Source: Rhizobium laguerreae
GTDB lineage: Bacteria > Pseudomonadota > Alphaproteobacteria > Rhizobiales > Rhizobiaceae
Assembly: GCF_002008165.1 (NCBI RefSeq)
Contig: NZ_MRDM01000014.1
Location: 434,001 to 498,000 of the forward strand
DNA length: 64,000 nucleotides
Direction: 5' to 3'
Within the stretch, counting starts at the first letter, position 1. Every line of letters begins with the position of its first letter. The translations under genes and the position numbers were made by a program. Positions 16,861-25,530 of the stretch are shown in pieces. Below the pieces are notes generated by a model, which did no database searches, was not told the origin of the DNA, and worked only from the letters and a program-made list of their open reading frames with translations.

Positions 16861-17691
16861 TCAGGCAACCGCCCGCTCCTTGCGCATCGATTGAATTTGC
16901 AGCAGCGTATCGAGGTTCTGGTTGACGCGGCAGTAGAACTCCTCGTCGATGAAGGGACGCAGCATGAAATCATTGCCGCCGGCCTTGAGGAATCGTGCCG
17001 AAAGCAGCCGGTTCGAGGAGGAGGAAACGCCGATGATGCGCAACTCGTGCGAGCCGATATTGGCGCGGATGCGCCGCGTCAGTTCGAAGCCATCGATGTC
17101 AGGCATGTTGTAGTCGGTAATGACAAGGCCGATATCGCGGTTGGCCTTCAGGATCTCCAGCGCCTTGCCGCCGCTCTCGGAGACGCTGACACGGAAATTG
17201 TAGCGCTTCAGCCGGCTCGACAGCAGAGCGCGCGCAGTCGCGCTATCGTCGACGATCAGCACGTGGTGGCGATGATTGGTGAGGAAGCGGCAGATCGATT
17301 CCGCCAGCAGGTCGACGGCGAAGATGTTGTCCTTGAGGATATAGTCGACGATATCCTTGGCCATCAGCTTGTCGCGCATGTTTTCATGGAAGGTGCCGGT
17401 GAAAACGATTGTGGGTATGGAGAGATCGACCAGATATTCGAGCGCTTCGCCGTTTTCGGCGCCGGGCAGGTTGATGTTCGAGATCGCCAGCGTGATCGGA
17501 TCGGAAGACTTGTCGTAGGAAACCTGCAGATCTTCGAAGCTGCGGCAGATCTCGACATCGATATCGAACAGCTCTTTGAGACGTTTGCTGATCATCGAAG
17601 TGAATACGTTGGAATCTTCCGCGACAAGAATACGCGCACCCGCAAACATTTCCCCGGAATATTGCATCCCTGAAATACCTAGAAACGCCAT
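16861..17691 (-). CDS. double-receiver protein without output domain
   Basis: 276 residues from ATG 17691 (AAAGG six bases upstream). Two receiver domains: REC1 about 15-130, REC2 about 145-260, aligning throughout with the receivers of the next gene (IVFTGTFHENMRDKLM against IVFTATFDLNTRNKIM). In REC1 the phospho-acceptor Asp is replaced by Asn72 (LAISNINLPG), so this domain should not be phosphorylated; REC2 keeps VITDYNMPD but has Arg for Lys in LRPF. No effector domain follows. It probably acts as an adaptor or phosphate sink with the adjacent cyclase, as two genes of one duplication. Confidence 0.8.
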   Translation of the reverse strand: MAFLGISGMQYSGEMFAGARILVAEDSNVFTSMISKRLKELFDIDVEICRSFEDLQVSYDKSSDPITLAISNINLPGAENGEALEYLVDLSIPTIVFTGTFHENMRDKLMAKDIVDYILKDNIFAVDLLAESICRFLTNHRHHVLIVDDSATARALLSSRLKRYNFRVSVSESGGKALEILKANRDIGLVITDYNMPDIDGFELTRRIRANIGSHELRIIGVSSSSNRLLSARFLKAGGNDFMLRPFIDEEFYCRVNQNLDTLLQIQSMRKERAVA

Positions 17692-18099
17692 AGCAAACCT
17701 TTGATGTAAAATCTGTCCCCGGATCAAACCGATACATCGATTGATTTGAATAATTATTAATCGGCGCGTTTCGATATATACGAAGACGCGGCCCGATGTG
17801 GCCGCCTCCGATTTCTTTGCAGATATGATTAAGAAATCGGGCGGGAAGCGCCGCATTCTCGGCGTCGCACGGGCTTTCGCCGACAACCGTCGCATTATAG
17901 GTCGAACCGACGTTTTGATCTTCGGTTTCATGCCTTCCCTGGCGCAATCCGGCCGCAGCATGGCAAGCGCCAGCGAGCGGTTGCTGCGGAAGCCGAAGGC
18001 GCTATTGGTGGCGCCGCCGACCAGCCCATCTGGCTGGCACCGCTCGGCCGAAGCGATTATAAACAAGCCATCGACCCCGACCCGCCGACAGGTTCGCCC
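17692..18099. other. divergent intergenic region
   Basis: About 400 bases between the receiver gene (minus) and the cyclase-fold gene (plus). The left part, 17740-17785, is A/T-rich (ATAATTATTAATCG, GATATATACG) and is the likely promoter of the receiver gene. The right part is GC-rich and open in several frames, including one that runs into the next gene, but I see no convincing gene. Confidence 0.4.
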
Positions 18100-19104
18100 A
18101 TGATCCAATCCGACCCGGTGATCGAATGGCTTCTCGACTCCGACCCCTCGATCCGATGGCAGGTGATGCGCGACCTGCTCGACGGCCCCGAGCGGGAATG
18201 GATGGCTGAGCGGGCCAAAGTCGAGACCGAGGGCTGGGGCGCCAGGCTGCTCTCCTGTCAGGACGAGGACGGGCAATGGGCAGGCGGCGCCTTCCTGCCC
18301 GCCGGTTTCGACCCGCACGAGTGGAAGGAGCGTGGCCAGCCGTGGACGGCCACGACCTTCTCGCTGTCGCAATTGCGCGAGTTCGGTCTCGATCCCGCCT
18401 GCGGCGGCGCCAGGCGCACCGTCAAACTGGTCGGCGCCAACGCCCGTTGGGAAGAAGGCGGCCAGCCCTATTGGGAAGGCGAAGTCGAGGAGTGCATCAA
18501 CGGCCGCACCGTTGCCGACGGCGCCTATTTCGGCGTCGACATCTCGCCCATCGTAGAAAGGCTCATCGGCGAGCGCCTCGACGACGGCGGCTGGAACTGC
18601 GAGCGGGCTCGCGGCTCTGTCCGCTCCTCCTTCGCCAGCACCATCAACGTGCTGGAAGGATTGTTGGAATACGAGAGATCGACCGGCGGCACGCATCGGT
18701 CTCGAGAGGCGCGCAGGACCGGCGAGGAATTCCTGCTGGCCCGCAACCTCTTCCGCCGCCTTGGCACCGGCGAGCCGGCCGACGAGCGCTTCCTGCGCCT
18801 CCTGCATCCGAACCGCTGGCGCTACGACATTTTGCGCGCGCTCGATTATTTCCGCGCCAGCGCGATCCTGACCGGCGCCGACCCCGATCGGCGCCTCGGC
18901 GAGGCGATCGACCACCTTCTTCCCCGGCGCTTGCAGGACGGCCGTTGGCCGCTCGACGACAGCCCTGCCGGTCGGGTGTGGTTCGAGGTCGATGACGGGC
19001 AAGGCAAGCCCTCGCGGTGGGTGACGCTCCGGGCGATGCGGGTGCTCCGATGGTGGGATGCCCAGCCCCCAGGCCGTCTCGACGCCTGCAACACATCTCC
19101 GTGA
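18100..19104 (+). CDS. squalene-cyclase/prenyltransferase-fold protein
   Basis: 334 residues with repeated helix motifs of the alpha/alpha-toroid fold: DPSIRWQVMRDLL near the start, LSCQDEDGQWAGGAFLP, ERLDDGGWNC and RLQDGRWPLDD (QW-like repeats). No DXDD or aspartate-rich catalytic motif is visible, so a true cyclase activity is doubtful. ATG overlaps a TGA of an upstream open frame but no gene is evident there. The last ~36 codons are repeated after the copper cassette (24704-24811), and the present C-terminus GRLDACNTSP differs from that copy (SINA), so this 3' end may have been swapped when the cassette arrived. Confidence 0.65.
   Translation: MIQSDPVIEWLLDSDPSIRWQVMRDLLDGPEREWMAERAKVETEGWGARLLSCQDEDGQWAGGAFLPAGFDPHEWKERGQPWTATTFSLSQLREFGLDPACGGARRTVKLVGANARWEEGGQPYWEGEVEECINGRTVADGAYFGVDISPIVERLIGERLDDGGWNCERARGSVRSSFASTINVLEGLLEYERSTGGTHRSREARRTGEEFLLARNLFRRLGTGEPADERFLRLLHPNRWRYDILRALDYFRASAILTGADPDRRLGEAIDHLLPRRLQDGRWPLDDSPAGRVWFEVDDGQGKPSRWVTLRAMRVLRWWDAQPPGRLDACNTSP
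18961..19068 (+). repeat. direct repeat flanking the copper cassette, left copy
   Basis: 108 bases forming the 3' part of the cyclase-fold gene. They match 24704-24811 with 7 mismatches (about 93.5% identical), in the same orientation. Similarity reaches a few bases further left (CGACGA at 18954). Confidence 0.9.
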
Positions 19105-19146
19105 GCCTGCTTCCAATTCCGGAACCGGCATGCCAGTATTCCGCCC

Positions 19147-19530
19147 ATGAATTTCCTGCGGGCCGTCCATCGTCTGTTGCTTGCCATCGCTATGCTCGCG
19201 ATCGTTATCGGTCCGATGAGCATCGGGTTGGCGAGCAGTGCAATGGCCTCTTCTGATCCGGCGATGACCGATGGCATGAGCGCCACGATGGCCGGCATGC
19301 AGATGGCGGAGCAGATGCCGTGCTGCCCCGAACAGCAGTCCGTCAAGCCGGACTGCGCAAAGGGCTGCCCGCTGGCATTGGTCTGCACGACCTCGATCTT
19401 CGCCAACGCGCCCGACGTCCACGGCTGGTCATTTGCGATCTCCTGGCTGTCCCATCGCTATGACCTCGTTCTGGCGTCGCAACTGACGCCCGCCTATGTC
19501 GAGCCTCCGGCCCGACCTCCGAAAGCTTGA
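19147..19530 (+). CDS. Met/Cys-rich exported protein, copper-cassette associated
   Basis: 127 residues. A signal sequence or membrane anchor covers about residues 1-35. The mature part opens methionine-rich (MTDGMSATMAGMQMAEQM) and continues CCPEQQSVKPDCAKGCP with five cysteines, then one more (VCTTS). Such sequences bind Cu(I) or Ag(I), which fits its place upstream of the efflux genes. It may be a periplasmic metal buffer or carrier. It lies about 130 bases before the FixH-like gene. Confidence 0.65.
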   Translation: MNFLRAVHRLLLAIAMLAIVIGPMSIGLASSAMASSDPAMTDGMSATMAGMQMAEQMPCCPEQQSVKPDCAKGCPLALVCTTSIFANAPDVHGWSFAISWLSHRYDLVLASQLTPAYVEPPARPPKA

Positions 19531-19658
19531 TCTCAAGTCATTCCTGAAACACGTCTACGGTTCACGGCGGATGCTTCGCGCATCTTTCAGGGACCTGCGG
19601 CAATCAATTCATGACTGAGGATGCGGTCTGAGCGCCTATCCCAATGAGATCAAATATC

Positions 19659-20063
19659 ATGAACAAGACCACCTTTTCCGCGGGAGCGATGCTCCTCGCC
19701 GGCGTGCTGATTGTCGGTTCCGCCACAGCCTCCTTCGCCGCGCCACAGGACTACGAATTCCAGCCGGTTTCGACCGACGTCAAGCAGGGCCAGGGATCGC
19801 CGGTCTCCGTCCGCCTCGTTGACAAGCGCACGGGCAAGCCCGTTCCCGACGCGGTCATCTTCACCACCCGCATGGACATGGCTCCCGCGGGCATGGAAAT
19901 GATGACGACACCCGTCGAGGCCACCGCCTCCACGGAACCCGGTATCTATGCCTTCAAGGCGGACTTTACCATGGCGGGTGGCTGGCGCTTCAAGCTTGCC
20001 GCCAAAGTCCAGGGCGAGCCGGACACCATCGAGGGCGAACTCGTCCTCAAGGCAGCGCCGTGA
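19659..20063 (+). CDS. FixH/YtkA-like exported protein
   Basis: 134 residues with a signal peptide MNKTTFSAGAMLLAGVLIVG cleaved near SFAAP. The mature part is an immunoglobulin-like beta domain typical of FixH/YtkA proteins (VSVRLVDKRTGKPVPDAVI, EPGIYAFKADFTMAGGW) with a methionine patch TTRMDMAPAGMEMM that could bind copper. Its stop overlaps the GTG start of the adaptor gene by four bases, indicating coupled translation. Confidence 0.75.
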   Translation: MNKTTFSAGAMLLAGVLIVGSATASFAAPQDYEFQPVSTDVKQGQGSPVSVRLVDKRTGKPVPDAVIFTTRMDMAPAGMEMMTTPVEATASTEPGIYAFKADFTMAGGWRFKLAAKVQGEPDTIEGELVLKAAP

Positions 20064-21505
20064 ACACGCCAGCGCGTGTGGCGGCCACGCTCTCCCTTGC
20101 CGTATTGGTCGGCGGGGGAGGCTATTGGGCTGGCACGAAAGATCTTGGCGCACAGCTCGGCCTTTCCTTCGCCGAAACGGCGCTCGCTACGCCGGCAGCT
20201 TCCTTGGCCGTGCCAACCGGCGCGATCATTTACTATCGCCATCCTGACGGCCTCCCGCAATTCTCTGCGACGCCGAAGAACACAGAGGATGGCCGGCCAT
20301 TCGTCGCCGTGCATGCGAATGAGGATGTGAGCTTCGCCGACGCCGCAGCACCAAAACCGGTCGAAACGGAAACGACCACGACATCGTCAGCAACCGCGCC
20401 GGCGACAGGAAAACTTCTCTACTATCGAAACCCGATGGGCCTGCCCGACACGTCGAAGGTGCCGAAAAAGGACTCGATGGGCATGGACTATATCCCGGTC
20501 TACGAGGGTGATCAGGGCGACGCCTCGACCGTCAAGGTCTCGCTCGGCAAACTGCAGCGCACGGGCGTCAAGACCGCGACCGCCGAGATGGCCAGCATCG
20601 TCAGGAAGATCGAGGTGCCTGGCACCATTGTCCTCGACGAGCGGCTCGTCAGCGTCATCTCGATGCGGACGGATTCGTTCGTCGACGACGTCGCCAATGT
20701 CACCACCGGTGACCGCATAAGGAAAGGCCAGAACCTCTTCAGCTTCTATTCGAAGGACATCGCCACCGCCGCCTCCGAATACGCGGCCGGGAGAAATGAC
20801 GGCCGCGGGAACGGAGATGTAGGCTCCGCTCTGCGCCTGAAAAACCTCGGCGTTCCCCAGGAGGCGATCGATACGATCGCGCGGAGCCGGCAGGTGCCGG
20901 CCAGCATCGGATATGTCGCGCCGCGCGATGGGGTCGTCCTCGAACGCATGGCGACGGCAGGCATGATGGCCAAACCCGGCGACGTGCTGTTCCGCATCGC
21001 CGATACCTCCAACGTCTGGGTGATATCAGGCGTGCCGGAATATGATCTGGCATCGGTCCGCAGCGGAGCCGAGGTGAACGTAACGGTCAGAAGTCTTCCC
21101 GGCCGGACGTTCAAGGGTGTCGTCGACCTGATCTATCCCGACGTCGACATACAGACGCGAACGACGAAGGTCCGCATCGAGCTTCCCAATCCGGACGGCG
21201 TACTGCTGGCCAACATGTATGCCAACGTCGAGATCCAGGCCGGAGCACCAAAACCTGTCATTGCCGTCCCCAACAGCGCCGTCATCGATACAGGCGATCG
21301 CCGGGTCGTGTTCATCGACAAAGGCGATGGTCAATTCGAGCCGAAGGACGTGACGCTCGGAGTCCGGGGCGAGAACCAGACAGAAATCACCAAGGGCGTG
21401 GCCGTCGGCGACAAGGTGGTCGTGGCCGGCAATTTCCTGCTCGACGCCGAAAGCAATCTCAGCTCGGCGCTCAGCGCCATGACGCAAGAGGAGGCCAAGC
21501 CGTGA
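20060..21505 (+). CDS. cusB: CusB-like RND periplasmic adaptor
   Basis: 481 residues, GTG start overlapping the previous stop. After an N-terminal anchor come two copies of a heavy-metal binding domain (IIYYRHPDGLPQFSATPKN near 55 and LLYYRNPMGLPDTSKVPKK near 115, the second with DSMGMDYIPVYEG), followed by the membrane-fusion barrel-sandwich and hairpin (about 175-420: VPGTIVLDERLVSVISMRTD, VAPRDGVVLERMATAGMMAKPGD, GVVDLIYPDVDIQTRTTKVRI). It links the inner-membrane pump to an outer-membrane channel; no CusC/TolC gene is in the cassette, so an outer-membrane partner must come from elsewhere. The doubled metal domain is unusual. Confidence 0.85.
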   Translation: MNTPARVAATLSLAVLVGGGGYWAGTKDLGAQLGLSFAETALATPAASLAVPTGAIIYYRHPDGLPQFSATPKNTEDGRPFVAVHANEDVSFADAAAPKPVETETTTTSSATAPATGKLLYYRNPMGLPDTSKVPKKDSMGMDYIPVYEGDQGDASTVKVSLGKLQRTGVKTATAEMASIVRKIEVPGTIVLDERLVSVISMRTDSFVDDVANVTTGDRIRKGQNLFSFYSKDIATAASEYAAGRNDGRGNGDVGSALRLKNLGVPQEAIDTIARSRQVPASIGYVAPRDGVVLERMATAGMMAKPGDVLFRIADTSNVWVISGVPEYDLASVRSGAEVNVTVRSLPGRTFKGVVDLIYPDVDIQTRTTKVRIELPNPDGVLLANMYANVEIQAGAPKPVIAVPNSAVIDTGDRRVVFIDKGDGQFEPKDVTLGVRGENQTEITKGVAVGDKVVVAGNFLLDAESNLSSALSAMTQEEAKP

Positions 21506-24500
21506 TCTCTCGCGTCATCTCGTGGTCCGCCCACAATCTCGTCCTGATCTTTGTCGGCGCAGCACTCGCCGTCGCAGGCGGCGTCTACGCCCTGCGGTCC
21601 CTGCCGCTCGACGCCATTCCCGATCTCTCCGATATCCAGGTCATCGTCTATACCGAATATCCCGGCCAGGCCCCGCAGGTTGTCGAGGACCAGGTGACCT
21701 ATCCGCTGACGACGTCGATGCTGACAGTGCCGAAGTCGAAGGTCGTCAGGGGCTTCTCCTTCTTCGGCGTTTCCTTCGTCTACGTCATCTTCGACGACGG
21801 CACCGATCCTTATTGGGCACGCAGCCGCGTGCTGGAATATTTGAACGCCGCCCAGAGCCGTCTGCCGCAGGGCGTCGCCCCGACGCTCGGCCCAGACGCG
21901 ACAGGAGTCGGCTGGGTCTACCAGTACGCAGTCGTCGCCAAGGAGCTGTCGCTCGCCGAACTGCGATCGCTGCAGGACTGGATGGTGCGCTTCGCGGTCT
22001 CGAAATCCGAAGGCGTCTCGGAGGTCGCGAGCGTCGGCGGCTTCGTGAAGCAGTATTCGATCGTCGTCGATCCGGCCAGGCTGAAGGCGCAGGGCGTTTC
22101 GCTCGACGACATCGCCAATGCGGTGCGCGCAAGCAACACGGACGTCGGCGGCCGTACCGTCGAACTCTCCGAGTTCGAGTTCATGGTGCGCGGGCGCGGC
22201 TATCTGAAGGGTATACCCGACATCGAGAGCATCGTGCTGAAGAGCCAGAACGGCGTGCCGCTGAAGCTCAGCGACGTCGCCAGGGTGGAACTCGTTCCGG
22301 ACGAAAGGCGCGGCATCACCGAATTGAACGGCGAAGGCGAGGTCGCAAGCGGCATCGTCCTGCAGCGGTTCGGGGCCAACGCTTTGACGGTCATCGACAA
22401 CGCCAAGAAGAGCCTGGATTCCGTCAAGGGCGGCCTTCCTGATGGCACCGAGATCGTTCCGGTCTACGACCGCTCGACCTTGATCGAGTCCGCCATCGAG
22501 ACCCTGAAAGGGACGCTGATCGAGGAATCGATCGTCGTGGCGCTGGTGACAATCGCCTTTCTTCTCCACGTGCGCAGTGCGCTGGTTGCCATCATCATGT
22601 TGCTTGTCGGCATCCTGATCGCCTTCATCGCCATGCGGATGCTCGCACTCGGGGCGAACATCATGAGCCTTGGCGGCATCGCCATCGCCATCGGCGCGAT
22701 GATCGATGCGGCGATCGTGATGATTGAGAACGCCCACAAGCATCTCGAACGCGCGCCGCCCGACAAGCCACGCGTAGAAATCCTCGTCGAGGCGGCGAGC
22801 GAAGTCGGTCCGGCGCTGTTCTTCAGCCTGCTGATCATCACCGTCTCGTTCCTGCCGATCTTCACACTAGAATCGCAGGAGGGACGCCTCTTCGGTCCGC
22901 TCGCCTTCACCAAAACCTTTGCGATGGCGGCGGCAGCACTGCTGTCGGTGACGCTGGTGCCGGCATTGATGGTTCTCTGCGTCCGTGGCCGTATCGTCCC
23001 CGAGCACAAGAACCCGTTGAACAGGTTCCTGATCTGGATCTACCGCCCCGTCATCTCGGGCGTACTGCGGGTGAAGACGCTGACCATCCTTGCGGCCCTT
23101 GCAATCCTTTCGGTCTCCGTCTGGCCCGTGCAACACATCGGCAGCGAGTTCATGCCCAATCTCGACGAGGGCACGCTGATGTACATGCCGACGACCCTGC
23201 CCGGCATCTCCGTCACCAAGGCGGCCGAGCTGATGCAGACGCAGGACCGGATCATCAAGTCCTTCCCCGAAGTCCAGAGCGTCTTCGGCAAAGCGGGTCG
23301 TGCACTGACCGCCACCGACCCGGCCCCCACGGAAATGTTCGAGACGATCATCACGCTAAAGCCGAAGTCGGAATGGCGGCCGGGGGTCACCACCGAAAGC
23401 CTGAAGCAGCAGATGGACGCTGCTCTGCAATTTCCCGGCGTCTCCAATGCCTGGACGATGCCGATCCGCGCCCGCATCGACATGCTGTCTACCGGGATCA
23501 GGACGCCGGTCGGCGTCAAGGTCTACGGCACCGATCTCGGTGAAATGGAGAAGGTCGCCCGGCAGATCGAGACCGTGCTGAAAACGATCCCCGGAACGTC
23601 GAGCGCATATGCGGAGCGCGTGATCGGCGGCTACTATCTCGACATCGTCCCGGACAGGACGGCGCTCGGCCGCTACGGGCTGACCATCAACGACATTCAG
23701 GACGTCGTCGGCATGGCGCTCGGATCCGAGGTTGTGACATCGACCGTCGAAGGCCGCGAGCGTTATGGCGTGGCCATACGATATCCACGGGCGTCCCGAA
23801 GCGATCCGCAGTCTATCGCCAGGGATGTGCTGATATCGCTACCGGGCGGAGGAACGGTGCCTCTCGGTGAAGTGGCCGACGTCAAGCTGACCCGCGGCGC
23901 GACGACCATTCGTACGGAGAACGGTCAGCTCGCCGTCTACATCTACGTCGACATCACCAACCGCGATCTCGGCGGCTATGTCGCGGAGGCTCAGCAGACC
24001 GTCGCCGAGAAGGTGACGATGCCGCTCGGCTACTCGGTCGCCTGGAGCGGTCAGTTTGAGTACCTTCAACGGGCCAAGGCGCGGCTCGCCGTTGTCGTCC
24101 CGCTGACGCTGGCGCTGATCTTCCTGCTGCTCTATCTCAACTTCAAGGCGCTGACGGAAACGATGATCGTCATGCTGTCCTTGCCATTCGCGCTCGTTGG
24201 CGGCATCTGGCTGATGTGGTGGCTGGGCTTCAACGCCTCGGTGGCGGTCGCCGTCGGCTTTATCGCGCTCGCGGGCGTTGCGGCGGAGACGGGCGTAATC
24301 ATGCTGATCTATCTCGACCACGCCCTGAAGGAGCAGCGAGAGGCCTGCGAAAAGGAACGCCGCGCCTTCTCGAAGTTGGACCTTAACAGAGCGATCATGG
24401 TCGGCGCGGTCGAGCGCGTTCGACCGAAGATGATGACCGTCGTCGCCATCATGGCAGGTCTCGTTCCGATCCTCTGGCGAACTGGAACCGGATCGGAGAT

Positions 24501-24672
24501 CATGCAGCGCATCGCCGTGCCGATGATCGGCGGCATGGTGTCTTCGACGCTGCTGACGCTGATCGTCATTCCGGCCGTCTACGGATTGGTCAAGGGGTGG
24601 CGACTGCCAGCCGCTTCGGAAAGCGCTGCTGCCGGCGACGGTCAATCGGGTGAACTGCAGGCTGCCGAATGA
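21502..24672 (+). CDS. cusA: CusA-type heavy-metal RND efflux pump
   Basis: 1056 residues, the full length of the HME-RND family, with GTG start overlapping the adaptor stop. Twelve membrane helices in the usual 1+5/1+5 layout. Motif IGAMIDAAIVMIENAHKHLE in helix 4 is the Cu/Ag (CusA/SilA) form rather than the Zn/Co/Cd form of CzcA. The periplasmic entrance has EGTLMYMPTTLPGIS, with the Met that in E. coli CusA takes part in Cu(I) capture. Expected to expel monovalent copper or silver using the proton gradient. Confidence 0.9.
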   Translation: MISRVISWSAHNLVLIFVGAALAVAGGVYALRSLPLDAIPDLSDIQVIVYTEYPGQAPQVVEDQVTYPLTTSMLTVPKSKVVRGFSFFGVSFVYVIFDDGTDPYWARSRVLEYLNAAQSRLPQGVAPTLGPDATGVGWVYQYAVVAKELSLAELRSLQDWMVRFAVSKSEGVSEVASVGGFVKQYSIVVDPARLKAQGVSLDDIANAVRASNTDVGGRTVELSEFEFMVRGRGYLKGIPDIESIVLKSQNGVPLKLSDVARVELVPDERRGITELNGEGEVASGIVLQRFGANALTVIDNAKKSLDSVKGGLPDGTEIVPVYDRSTLIESAIETLKGTLIEESIVVALVTIAFLLHVRSALVAIIMLLVGILIAFIAMRMLALGANIMSLGGIAIAIGAMIDAAIVMIENAHKHLERAPPDKPRVEILVEAASEVGPALFFSLLIITVSFLPIFTLESQEGRLFGPLAFTKTFAMAAAALLSVTLVPALMVLCVRGRIVPEHKNPLNRFLIWIYRPVISGVLRVKTLTILAALAILSVSVWPVQHIGSEFMPNLDEGTLMYMPTTLPGISVTKAAELMQTQDRIIKSFPEVQSVFGKAGRALTATDPAPTEMFETIITLKPKSEWRPGVTTESLKQQMDAALQFPGVSNAWTMPIRARIDMLSTGIRTPVGVKVYGTDLGEMEKVARQIETVLKTIPGTSSAYAERVIGGYYLDIVPDRTALGRYGLTINDIQDVVGMALGSEVVTSTVEGRERYGVAIRYPRASRSDPQSIARDVLISLPGGGTVPLGEVADVKLTRGATTIRTENGQLAVYIYVDITNRDLGGYVAEAQQTVAEKVTMPLGYSVAWSGQFEYLQRAKARLAVVVPLTLALIFLLLYLNFKALTETMIVMLSLPFALVGGIWLMWWLGFNASVAVAVGFIALAGVAAETGVIMLIYLDHALKEQREACEKERRAFSKLDLNRAIMVGAVERVRPKMMTVVAIMAGLVPILWRTGTGSEIMQRIAVPMIGGMVSSTLLTLIVIPAVYGLVKGWRLPAASESAAAGDGQSGELQAAE

Positions 24673-24703
24673 GATTGGAGGAAGCCCCTGGCAGCCCGAC
24701 GAG

Positions 24704-24824
24704 AGCCCTGCCGGTCGGGTGTGGTTCGAGGTCGATGACGAGGAAGGCAAGCCCTCGCGATGGGTGACGCTTCGAGCGATGCGGGTGCTCAGATCGTGGG
24801 ATGCCCAGCCCTCAATCAATGCCT
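24704..24824 (+). pseudogene. orphan 3' end of a cyclase-fold gene, right repeat copy
   Basis: 24704-24811 repeats 18961-19068; read in the same frame it gives SPAGRVWFEVDDEEGKP...RSWDAQPSINA followed by TGA at 24822-24824. There is no start or upstream body, so this is a left-over gene end. It is probably the original terminus of the cyclase-fold gene, because it adjoins the arsenic region rather than the cassette. Confidence 0.75.
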
Positions 24825-24963
24825 GACGGCAAACCCAGCGCGCACAGGAAATGTGTCTCGATCGCCCGCAGCAATTCGGCGCGATCGGACGGTGTCTCAC
24901 CGATACCGGGCTGATTGACCACGCCGTGCAGGCATTCTCGCCGGCACCCGATCTTATGTGTCC

Positions 24964-25488
24964 TTACGCGCAGCATCCACTCGTTGCCGCTTGCGGCGCA
25001 CAGCAGGCCGCCGCCTTGCTGGTTTCCTCTGCCAGCCAGCGGTCGCGCGGCTTGCAGCTTGCCGGTCGCGGCGAAAGCGTAACATGGACGGCGCCCGCAC
25101 TGAGAACCGGCATCGCCGCGCAATAGAGCTGCATCGGCCGCACGCCGTCGCTGACTTCGAAGGTGAGCTTCGCCGAGCGGTCTAGTTGCACATGCTCCGT
25201 CACTTTGCGGATGATGGAATGGAACTTGCCGGCCGGCATATGCGTGCGGTCGCCTTCCTCGATATCCCAGAGCTGGATGAAGATTTCCGCCCACGCTTCG
25301 GGATTGGCACCGCAATCCAGGCCTGAGAATTGGCCGGCCTTGACCTCGGTGACATGATAGCCGGGTTTCACCGCCTTGCCGTCATAATAGAAAATCAGCG
25401 GAGAAGCCTTGGCGCCGGCAAGCACACTGAGCAGCAGGCCGAGATCGATGTCGTTCTCTTGAATTTTGCTGTTGTCGATGACGTTCAC
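24964..25488 (-). CDS. DUF6428-like arsenic-linked protein
   Basis: 174 residues, divergent from arsR. The body (about 10-150: LIFYYDGKAVKPGYHVTEVK, FIQLWDIEEGDRTHMPAGKF) matches the DUF6428 family, which commonly accompanies ars operons; the function is unknown. The tail has cysteine pairs AACCAPQAATSGCCA, similar in style to the tail of ArsR, suggesting As(III) binding. Translation is open at both ends of the shared 42-base promoter, so it should be induced with the ars operon. Confidence 0.75.
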   Translation of the reverse strand: MNVIDNSKIQENDIDLGLLLSVLAGAKASPLIFYYDGKAVKPGYHVTEVKAGQFSGLDCGANPEAWAEIFIQLWDIEEGDRTHMPAGKFHSIIRKVTEHVQLDRSAKLTFEVSDGVRPMQLYCAAMPVLSAGAVHVTLSPRPASCKPRDRWLAEETSKAAACCAPQAATSGCCA

Positions 25489-25494
25489 TTACGC

Positions 25495-25530
25495 TAATCC
25501 TAATTTCAACGTTTCAAGGATTATTGAAAT
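25495..25530. promoter_or_regulatory. ArsR operator (nested inverted repeats)
   Basis: Between the divergent starts: TAATCCT (25495-25501) pairs with AGGATTA (25517-25523), and ATTTCAA (25503-25509) with TTGAAAT (25524-25530). The second arm abuts the arsR ATG. Typical position for ArsR autorepression covering both promoters. Confidence 0.7.

Larger units (their letters stand above)
19069..24703 (+). mobile_element. copper/silver efflux cassette between gene-end repeats
   Basis: About 5.6 kb holding four colinear metal-resistance genes and nothing else, bracketed by the two copies of a gene 3' end. The pattern is what insertion at the end of a coding gene leaves, whether by site-specific integration or by recombination with imported DNA. 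No integrase, transposase or inverted repeat is visible inside, so the mechanism is unproven. Confidence 0.5.

Noticed and set aside
17798..18103. 101-codon plus-strand frame ending in ATGA overlap with the cyclase-fold gene
   Set aside because: The overlap suggested coupling, but the translation has no domain, no ribosome binding site, and the region looks like ordinary intergenic DNA.
17692..19422. A minus-strand frame stays open upstream of the receiver gene for about 570 codons
   Set aside because: It runs antisense to the cyclase-fold gene and its composition is that of a GC-rich shadow. The receiver protein has a good start at 17691.
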